From Parcubacteria group bacterium GW2011_GWD2_43_10 (GTDB taxonomy: Bacteria > Patescibacteriota > Patescibacteriia > Veblenbacterales > UBA10138), in contig LCEZ01000001.1 of assembly GCA_000995845.1 (NCBI GenBank), positions 1 through 29,793 on the forward strand: DNA of 29,793 nucleotides, read 5' to 3'. A program made the translations under genes and the position numbers. Shown one piece after another: positions 24,863 to 29,793 of the stretch. How positions within the stretch are numbered: the first letter of the stretch is position 1; every line of letters starts with the position of its first letter. A model generated the notes under the pieces. It saw only the letters and a program-made list of their open reading frames with translations. It was not told where the DNA came from and searched no databases.

Positions 24863-26278
24863 CTAGTGGTTCTGCAAAGTAAAACTTTGGTTAATTTGTG
24901 GTATATCAATTTGCCAATCAGCGTGATCTTGAGAAACAAGCTTCTTAAAGGCTTCCGCTTGCGAACCTTCGCCATGCACCAAGAAGATATGCCTTAAACC
25001 CGGGATAGTTTCCGCATATTTTTTTAAAGCCGGGGCATCGGCGTGGGCGCTGAATTCATTAATAACTTCAACTTGGGCCTTAACTGAAAATTTTTGTCTA
25101 AAGATCTTAACCGCTTTATGCCCTTCAACTAAACGGCGTCCGAGAGTATTCTGCGCTTGAAAGCCGGTTATTAAAATTAGATTACGCTCATCTTCTAAGC
25201 CATTGATTAGGTGGTGCAAAATGCGTCCAGCCTCGCACATGCCGGAAGCTGACAAGACCATAAAGGGCCCCGGTTTGGTATTTAATGCTTTTGATTCTTC
25301 ACGGCTTACGGTATAGGTAAGATTGCGAAAGGCTAAGGGCAAATCCCCCTTTTTACCAAAATCCTTCCAAGCTTCCTCGTCATAGGTTTCAGGATGACGA
25401 GTAAAAACATTAGTCAGATTAGTAGCTAGTGGGCTATCAACATAAATTGGCATCCGGGGAATTAATTTCTTGTCAGTCAGCTGATGTAAAACATAAATAA
25501 GCTCCTGGGTTCGCCCCAAAGCAAAAGTCGGCACAATTATCTTTCCGCCGCGTTTATAAGTTTGATTAACGACATCACGCAAGGTCTCAACCGCCTCTGG
25601 AATTGAGCGATGCACCCGGTTACCATAAGTTGATTCCATTAATAAATTTTCAACCTTATCCGTGATGGGTTCGGGATCGGGCAGCAGGGGCGTACCAACT
25701 CTGCCTAAGTCGCCAGTAAAAGCCAGTCGTTCGGTTTGTCCATTTTGCTCAAACTGCAAAACTATTACCGCTGAGCCTAAAATATGCCCGGCATCATAAA
25801 ATTTTACGCTGACCCCAGGAGCTAAATGGAACCATTCCTGGCTAAATCGGACATAAGGCACTTCAATGAACCTCGCCATTACCTCATCAACATCTTTTTG
25901 TGTAAACAATGGTTCAGCTAATTCAGGACCCTTAATGCGATGCCGATTCATATAATCAGCATCCATTTGCTGGATATGAGCCGCATCTTTTAAAATCCAC
26001 TCCGCCACATCCTTAGTGGCGTCAGTTGAGTAAATCCTGCCTTCGTAACCATCGCGGATAAGCAATGGCAAACTGCCGCAATGATCAAGGTGCCCATGTG
26101 AAATAACAACTGCCGTAATAGCTTTGGCATCAAAAGGCAATTTACTGTTGAGCTCCCTGGTTTCCTGACGGTGACCTTGAAAAGTACCGCAATCCAAAAG
26201 AATCTTATTATCCCCTACTTCAATAAGATGCTTGGAGCCGGTCACGCCGCCCGCGCCGCCATAAAAGGTTACTTTCAT
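24863..26278 (-). CDS. CPSF-like metallo-beta-lactamase/beta-CASP ribonuclease
   Basis: Predicted RNA endo- or exonuclease of the bacterial CPSF/YsdC-like family, 471 residues. The metallo-beta-lactamase half has SHGHLDHCGSLPLL (His61, His63, Asp65, His66), YDAGHILGS and FTGDLGRVG. The beta-CASP insert (about 210-395) has PTFALGRTQELIYVL and SASGMCEAGRILHHL. The C-terminal motifs NEFSAHADAP and HIFLVHGEGSQAEAF complete the active site. No KH domain is seen, so it is unlike the archaeal aCPSF1 group. It should act in RNA decay or maturation in the cytoplasm. It has its own extended -10 promoter and a leader of about 58 bases. Confidence 0.93.
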   Translation of the reverse strand: MKVTFYGGAGGVTGSKHLIEVGDNKILLDCGTFQGHRQETRELNSKLPFDAKAITAVVISHGHLDHCGSLPLLIRDGYEGRIYSTDATKDVAEWILKDAAHIQQMDADYMNRHRIKGPELAEPLFTQKDVDEVMARFIEVPYVRFSQEWFHLAPGVSVKFYDAGHILGSAVIVLQFEQNGQTERLAFTGDLGRVGTPLLPDPEPITDKVENLLMESTYGNRVHRSIPEAVETLRDVVNQTYKRGGKIIVPTFALGRTQELIYVLHQLTDKKLIPRMPIYVDSPLATNLTNVFTRHPETYDEEAWKDFGKKGDLPLAFRNLTYTVSREESKALNTKPGPFMVLSASGMCEAGRILHHLINGLEDERNLILITGFQAQNTLGRRLVEGHKAVKIFRQKFSVKAQVEVINEFSAHADAPALKKYAETIPGLRHIFLVHGEGSQAEAFKKLVSQDHADWQIDIPQINQSFTLQNH

Positions 26279-26290
26279 AAACTAAACAGC

Positions 26291-26319
26291 AAAAAAATCC
26301 CACCTATTTCTTGGATTTT
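26291..26319 (-). promoter_or_regulatory. Hairpin followed by a T-run in the leader of the beta-CASP nuclease gene
   Basis: Read on the minus strand, AAAATCC (26319 to 26313) can pair with GGATTTT (26300 to 26294) around a 12-base loop, and three more T follow. The hairpin lies between the promoter at 26344 and the ATG at 26278. It could be a weak intrinsic terminator acting as an attenuator, or a target for nuclease autoregulation. The stem is AT-rich (two G-C pairs), so stability is low. Confidence 0.35.
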
Positions 26320-26343
26320 GGGTTTAATAAATCTCACCAACTT

Positions 26344-26352
26344 ATTATATCA
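26344..26352 (-). promoter_or_regulatory. Extended -10 promoter of the beta-CASP nuclease gene
   Basis: Read on the minus strand, TGATATAAT (26352 to 26344) is a perfect extended -10 element. The -35 position has no close match (CAAATT at 17 bases). The start would be near 26337, giving a leader of about 58 bases before the ATG at 26278. Confidence 0.6.
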
Positions 26353-26387
26353 CAATTTGCAGGACCAATTTGAGCTCGCCTTATAGG

Positions 26388-27290
26388 CTAATCATTATCA
26401 CTATTATCTTTCCGCTGGTCTTCATTATCCCAGTTAAAATTTGGTAATCTTTGTGAATTATCAATTACCGGTGAGGTATTTTCATTAATTGAACTCTGAT
26501 TTTGCTCATCATTATTATCATTGATATTGCGATTATTTTCTTGATCACCCCGGCGGTCCGAAGACTCATTATCATTACCTTTATCATTTTCTTCCGTTCG
26601 TGAATCGTTGTTGCGCGGCTTTAGCTTCACCTCATAGCGGCCGTGCTCTTTTTCACGCTGAACCTCAAAACGTGTTTCGGTGGCTTGAGTTGTCAAAGCA
26701 TTAATTGTCTCTTTTATCTTGGAGGCGGCCTGAACCTCACCCCTGGTCTCAAGTTTAGTGTTGACCTCACTCAAGACATTAAGAGCTTTTTCTAGTTGCA
26801 CATGGGCATCATTGGTTATTTCCACCTCTAGCTCCTGGGCCTTAGTTTTGTCCTTAGTCTGTTCCGGCGCCACCGCTTCGGTTTGAGTGGTAATTACAGT
26901 CATCTCCTCTAGCCTAATTTGCGCATGTTTAGCTTCTATATTAGCATGAGCGGTCTCGCCAATAACCACTGCTGATTCAACCTTCTCCTTAAGCCGTTTT
27001 ACGCCGTATAACGGCTCGCCCGGCAAGGCTTGGGCCGAGGCGAATATCGTGCCGGTTATAAACATAATAAAAACTATCGGCACTACAGCATATGCCCAAG
27101 TGTGTTGGTGAACGCCCCAGCTGAAAACGGTTAATTCTTGTGCGCCTTGAGGAGCGCCATCCAACTTACTCAACAATTGCTCTTTTAGTGCTTGTTGTCT
27201 AAGCAAATTAAGCCCCGAATCTTTTTTCAAGACGCGAAGTAATTTAAGTTCTTTGGTGAATTTGCTGACATTAAGCCACATAATTTTCAT
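26388..27290 (-). CDS. DUF5667-like membrane protein, candidate anti-sigma partner
   Basis: A 300-residue single-pass membrane protein. A cytoplasmic helical N-terminus (1-62) is followed by one membrane helix (about 65-87) and an extracytoplasmic part that opens with ASAQALPGEPLYGVKRLKEK, the hallmark of DUF5667-like proteins. A long charged helical region (about 95-230) is followed by a low-complexity Asn/Asp/Glu/Arg-rich tail (about 228-300). It overlaps the sigma factor gene by 20 bases (27271-27290). The position and topology suggest that it binds and holds the sigma factor at the membrane, but no anti-sigma motif with zinc ligands is seen, so the role is inferred from context. Confidence 0.82.
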   Translation of the reverse strand: MKIMWLNVSKFTKELKLLRVLKKDSGLNLLRQQALKEQLLSKLDGAPQGAQELTVFSWGVHQHTWAYAVVPIVFIMFITGTIFASAQALPGEPLYGVKRLKEKVESAVVIGETAHANIEAKHAQIRLEEMTVITTQTEAVAPEQTKDKTKAQELEVEITNDAHVQLEKALNVLSEVNTKLETRGEVQAASKIKETINALTTQATETRFEVQREKEHGRYEVKLKPRNNDSRTEENDKGNDNESSDRRGDQENNRNINDNNDEQNQSSINENTSPVIDNSQRLPNFNWDNEDQRKDNSDND

Positions 27291-27825
27291 TGATTATATT
27301 ACGCAAGCGCTGGAGAGCGCGATACTGAAGTAATCGGACGGCTACTTGAGAGCGGTTAAGGATCTCAGCCGCTTCAATCACCGAAAACTCCTGAATAAAC
27401 CTTAATTCAATAACTTGTCTGTATTCTGTTTTTAATTTTGGTAAAACCTCCCGGACTTTCTCTAGCATCATCACTCGATCCAAATCCCCTTCAATATTGT
27501 GGTCAGCTGATAATTCCATATGTTCTTCTATATCTTCTGAGGTTGGCGTGCGATAGACTTTGCGGTAATGGTCGTTAACTAGGTTACGGGCTATTTTGTA
27601 AAGCCAAGCCGAGAAATTCAAACCTTCTAGTTTTAATTTAGGCAAAGCCAGCCAAGCCTTAAGGAAAGTTTCCTGTAACAAGTCCTCAGCTTGAGTTTCA
27701 TTAGGCAGGCGTATTTGGATAAAACGGTGCAGGCGGCGGGCGTGTTCGTCGTATAATTGGCCAAATGCCTGTTTGTCGCCACCTCTTGCCTGCTCAACCA
27801 GCCCTAGCACTTCTGATAATTCCAT
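27271..27825 (-). CDS. ECF-type sigma-70 family RNA polymerase sigma factor
   Basis: A 184-residue alternative sigma factor with regions 2 and 4 only. Region 2 is FGQLYDEHARRLHRFI, QAEDLLQETFLKAW and FSAWLYKIARNLVNDHYRK. Region 4 is LPKLKTEYRQVIELRF followed by the helix-turn-helix SVIEAAEILNRSQVAVRLLQ. The region 4 helix-turn-helix is less typical than in E. coli RpoE. It is transcribed with the DUF5667-like gene, and its start lies 27 bases after the alpha/beta hydrolase stop. An AT-rich box TATATT (27831-27836) lies 5 bases upstream of its ATG, with no clear -35. What it responds to is unknown. Confidence 0.92.
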   Translation of the reverse strand: MELSEVLGLVEQARGGDKQAFGQLYDEHARRLHRFIQIRLPNETQAEDLLQETFLKAWLALPKLKLEGLNFSAWLYKIARNLVNDHYRKVYRTPTSEDIEEHMELSADHNIEGDLDRVMMLEKVREVLPKLKTEYRQVIELRFIQEFSVIEAAEILNRSQVAVRLLQYRALQRLRNIINENYVA

Positions 27826-27852
27826 ACGGCAATATATATAACGCTTGTCAAA

Positions 27853-28902
27853 CTAGCTTGTTTCACCCGTGCCCGCGCCGGTTTTTAGCTCAGTTGTGAA
27901 GAAATCCGCTATCCGGCTCATCATTAAGGTCCAATCCCGGCTAAATTCATGGTGCTCGCCCTGGTACTCATGCAGTACTACTGGCTTACCCAACCACTCC
28001 AGCCGGGCTTGAATGGCATAGGACCACTCCGGCTCCACTGATTCATCAGCTGTGCCAATATGAATTTCCACAGGTGCCGCTATGCGGTCATAAAAGCTGG
28101 AAGCGGATAAATTTGCCCAGAATTCAATATTGCCGGTAATCTCGCCGTAGGTCGCGATGATGCGCGCTAAAGTTTCGGGCCGGCGCGTAGTATAACGTTC
28201 GTAATTGTTTTTATAATCCCCGGAAACTGGAGCATACAGCACCGCCGCCTGTACCAAGTCCGGCTTCACGATTAAAACATTCTGCGTTACCCCGCCGCCC
28301 ATGGAATGCCCCATCATGCCAATTTTATCAGCATTCACATAAGGTAACTTAGCCTGGCGAATCGCCAGCACGGCGTTGATGACATCTTCGGTGTAGCCTA
28401 AACGGAATTTGGTTTCCACATCAGCATCATCATCCGAGTCGGCATGATTGCGATAATCCGGATGCACGATCACAAACCCCTGGCGCACTAAATAATCCTG
28501 CTCGCGCTTTAATCCCCGGCCATTGCTATAAATATCAGTATCAATATAGCCGTGGTTCAAAATCAGCAATGGATACCCGCCGGCAGGTGGTGTAATTTTA
28601 GGTACGTTCATAATACCAGAAATTTTTAGCTCGCCTGACATATAAGTGATGAAGTAGCGGGTGTAAACCGGATTGTCATCCAATACTCTGCCCACGGTAA
28701 AATCATGCCCATAAAAATCCTTATTCATAAGCGCGGGCAAAGAAACCGGATGGGGCTCTACTGGCCCGCCAAAATCTTCATCCTCAGTATTTACGGCTGG
28801 CTTAGTGCTTTCAGCTGGAACTAAAGACGGCTCAGTTCTAGGCGAACATGAGAAGCCTGCTAAAACGGCTAAGGCCGCTAGTGTAAAAATTAACTTGTGC
28901 AT
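27853..28902 (-). CDS. Secreted alpha/beta hydrolase, lipoprotein
   Basis: A serine hydrolase in the dienelactone-hydrolase/prolyl-oligopeptidase-like group. A signal peptide ends near GFSC with Cys19 as a probable lipidated residue (the lipobox AGFSC is not perfect). The nucleophile elbow is GMMGHSMGGG (Ser200). The acid is probably Asp286 in GTADES, and the base His317 or His318 in QGEHHEFS. The oxyanion region is LLILNHGYID. The substrate is unknown; a peptide or an ester is possible. It overlaps the DUF4870-like gene by one base and precedes the sigma factor gene by 27 bases. G+C looks higher than in the flanking genes, particularly the last ones in the window. Confidence 0.88.
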   Translation of the reverse strand: MHKLIFTLAALAVLAGFSCSPRTEPSLVPAESTKPAVNTEDEDFGGPVEPHPVSLPALMNKDFYGHDFTVGRVLDDNPVYTRYFITYMSGELKISGIMNVPKITPPAGGYPLLILNHGYIDTDIYSNGRGLKREQDYLVRQGFVIVHPDYRNHADSDDDADVETKFRLGYTEDVINAVLAIRQAKLPYVNADKIGMMGHSMGGGVTQNVLIVKPDLVQAAVLYAPVSGDYKNNYERYTTRRPETLARIIATYGEITGNIEFWANLSASSFYDRIAAPVEIHIGTADESVEPEWSYAIQARLEWLGKPVVLHEYQGEHHEFSRDWTLMMSRIADFFTTELKTGAGTGETS

Positions 28903-29249
28903 TATAAGGTCAAATTGAGTCTGGTAGCGTAAGGGCCAATAAAAGGCAGTTCCTTAGTTTCGCCAGCTAAGGCGGTCTTGCCACCTATTATAACGAAATA
29001 GAGCAAGATTAGTCTCACTACCCAGGCCAGGGTATACTGTGGCCCTCCCCAATAGCCAATTATAGAAATAACGCCTTGCAAGATAAGGGCGAATAAAACC
29101 AGGCCAATAGCTTGCCGCTGGTGGTATTTAACATACTGGTCGTCTTTCTTACCAGCCAGGTTAGGCGCAAAAAAGATTATATAGGTTACAGCCGCCAGCA
29201 TTCCTTGCGGATGCTTAGCTGGTGAAGGTGATTGCGCATGTAAATTCAT
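28902..29249 (-). CDS. DUF4870/Tic20-like small membrane protein
   Basis: A 115-residue membrane protein with three hydrophobic segments: about 18-30 (GMLAAVTYIIFFAPN), 48-65 (AIGLVLFALILQGVISII) and 72-91 (YTLAWVVRLILLYFVIIGG). The motif QYVKYHQRQAIGL between helices 1 and 2 is typical of DUF4870/Tic20-like proteins (F/YHxxQA). Function unknown. It overlaps the hydrolase gene by one base. The stop of the upstream small reading frame is 11 bases before its ATG. Confidence 0.8.
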   Translation of the reverse strand: MNLHAQSPSPAKHPQGMLAAVTYIIFFAPNLAGKKDDQYVKYHQRQAIGLVLFALILQGVISIIGYWGGPQYTLAWVVRLILLYFVIIGGKTALAGETKELPFIGPYATRLNLTL

Positions 29250-29260
29250 AATCGATTATC

Positions 29261-29500
29261 TTAATATTCGGCCAGGGCCCATTTGTTGCTCTCTGTGTCG
29301 TAGGCAATCCAAAAGAAACTGTCTGGTTTATTTAACTTTATTTTATTGTTATATATTTCATTACTTAAAATATTACTAAGAGAAGATAGTACATTAGTAT
29401 CTCGTGCATCTTTAACAACAAACGCAACATTAACAGGGGCTGGGTTGTTTAAATCACGTGCCCAAACTTGAACTTCCGAATGTCTACTTATGTTCAACAA
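29261..29500 (-). CDS. Small reading frame of unknown function, possibly the second half of a frameshifted gene
   Basis: A 79-residue frame that begins with TTG at 29500, with a second TTG at 29497 that has AGGGA about 6 bases upstream. The sequence (QVWARDLNNPAPVNVAFVV, SFFWIAYDTESNKWALAEY) looks like a real folded domain with strands, not a shadow. It overlaps the previous frame (29484-29714) by 17 bases in a different frame, and its own frame stays open upstream to 29551. Two readings are possible: a coupled second gene, or a single gene with a one-base frameshift between 29484 and 29551. No family recognised. Confidence 0.5.
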   Translation of the reverse strand: MLNISRHSEVQVWARDLNNPAPVNVAFVVKDARDTNVLSSLSNILSNEIYNNKIKLNKPDSFFWIAYDTESNKWALAEY

Positions 29501-29714
29501 CGTCCCTAAAGGAAGACCAGAGTGAAGGATTCTTCGAAATAGAATTGAGGTCTAAATTAGTAAAAACAAACTTTGATATATTATCTTTTCGGGAAACACC
29601 AAATTCCTTCAGCTCAGTTATGTCATTAATACCTAACGGATCAGCCAAATTAATGAGCTCTGCACGCTGTTTAGTATTTAAATTCTTGTATAGGGTTGTC
29701 GCAATGGTTGCCAT
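29484..29714 (-). CDS. Small soluble protein of unknown function, possible N-terminal half of a frameshifted gene
   Basis: A 76-residue frame starting ATG at 29714, four bases after the stop of a gene entering from the right. The sequence is helical and polar (LYKNLNTKQRAELINLAD, LGINDITELKEFG, ISKNPSLWSSFRDVV). No signal peptide or membrane helix. It runs on the same strand as its neighbours, and I prefer it over the overlapping plus-strand frame. It ends in a different frame from the next one and shares 17 bases with it. Confidence 0.55.
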   Translation of the reverse strand: MATIATTLYKNLNTKQRAELINLADPLGINDITELKEFGVSRKDNISKFVFTNLDLNSISKNPSLWSSFRDVVEHK

Positions 29715-29718
29715 ATAA

Positions 29719-29793
29719 TTATTTAGAGAGTAGTACTTTTATAGTGTCCTCAAGCATTTGCTTCTCGAGGCGATACTTTTTATCATCAATACC
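29719..29793 (-). CDS. C-terminal end of a gene cut by the window edge
   Basis: The last 24 codons of a frame that enters from the right and stops with TAA at 29719-29721. The residues are charged and helical (RLEKQMLEDTIKVLLSK), consistent with a coiled-coil tail. It stops 4 bases before the ATG of the next small frame, so it belongs to the same operon. The other two frames are less protein-like or stop early. Too short for a functional call. Confidence 0.5.
   Translation of the reverse strand, partial: GIDDKKYRLEKQMLEDTIKVLLSK

Noticed and set aside
26171..26386. Plus-strand frame of 71 residues overlapping the start of the beta-CASP gene.
   Set aside because: It lies antisense to a well-supported gene and its promoter; the sequence has no recognisable domain.
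27831..27851. Sigma-70 promoter TTGACA/TATATT in front of the sigma factor gene.
   Set aside because: TTGACA (27846-27851) is only about 9 bases from the TATATT box, far from the 16-18 base spacing.
29458..29718. Plus-strand reading frame of 86 residues at the right end.
   Set aside because: It mirrors two protein-like minus-strand frames, has no ribosome binding site, and opposes the direction of all neighbours.

Overview
The window reads as a chromosomal segment of a streamlined bacterium, most likely a member of the Patescibacteria (Candidate Phyla Radiation). This is an inference. It rests on almost wall-to-wall short operons, reduced or degenerate housekeeping proteins (a PriA with no intact helicase motifs), a form II/III-type RuBisCO of the kind known from CPR and archaea, a sigma factor paired with a DUF5667-like membrane protein, and several membrane proteins I cannot assign. 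TGA ends genes at the expected lengths (serS, priA, the LigB-like gene), so the UGA-recoding groups (Gracilibacteria, Absconditabacteria) are unlikely. No rRNA, tRNA, CRISPR array, insertion sequence or prophage is visible, and no gene-free stretch exceeds 300 bases.

Left part, plus strand (1-8320). A 5'-truncated serS runs into alr, ddl and ftsQ, a remnant of a wall and division cluster. The alr reading frame is interrupted by one in-frame TAA. A small unknown gene follows, then a Xer-type tyrosine recombinase with its own promoter, then a large single-gene unit for an SPFH/band-7-like membrane protein with a strong promoter, a good ribosome binding site and a terminator.

Middle (8338-17513). 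A minus-strand operon encodes a 2'-5' RNA ligase-like/RppH-like Nudix fusion, gltX and an EnvC-like M23 peptidase. A divergent plus-strand operon carries a secreted lysozyme-like protein with four wall-type repeats, a degenerate LigB-like protein, a degenerate priA, def and fmt.

Right part, minus strand (17506-29793). One operon, from a promoter near 23560, encodes a large unknown membrane protein, a small membrane protein, a cyclophilin lipoprotein, the RuBisCO large subunit, a four-helix membrane protein with paired extracytoplasmic cysteines, and a processive family 2 glycosyltransferase. Upstream of it lie a secreted lytic transglycosylase and a CPSF-like metallo-beta-lactamase/beta-CASP ribonuclease, each with an extended -10 promoter. 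Farther right are an ECF-type sigma factor overlapping its DUF5667-like partner, an alpha/beta hydrolase lipoprotein, a DUF4870-like membrane protein, two overlapping small reading frames, and the end of one further gene cut by the window edge.

The common themes are cell-wall synthesis and remodelling (alr, ddl, ftsQ, M23 peptidase, lysozyme-like protein, lytic transglycosylase), translation (serS, gltX, def, fmt), RNA end processing (ThpR-RppH fusion, beta-CASP nuclease) and one metabolic gene, RuBisCO. In CPR bacteria RuBisCO is thought to work in AMP and nucleoside salvage rather than in a Calvin cycle. Its usual partners, AMP phosphorylase and ribose-1,5-bisphosphate isomerase, are not in this window.
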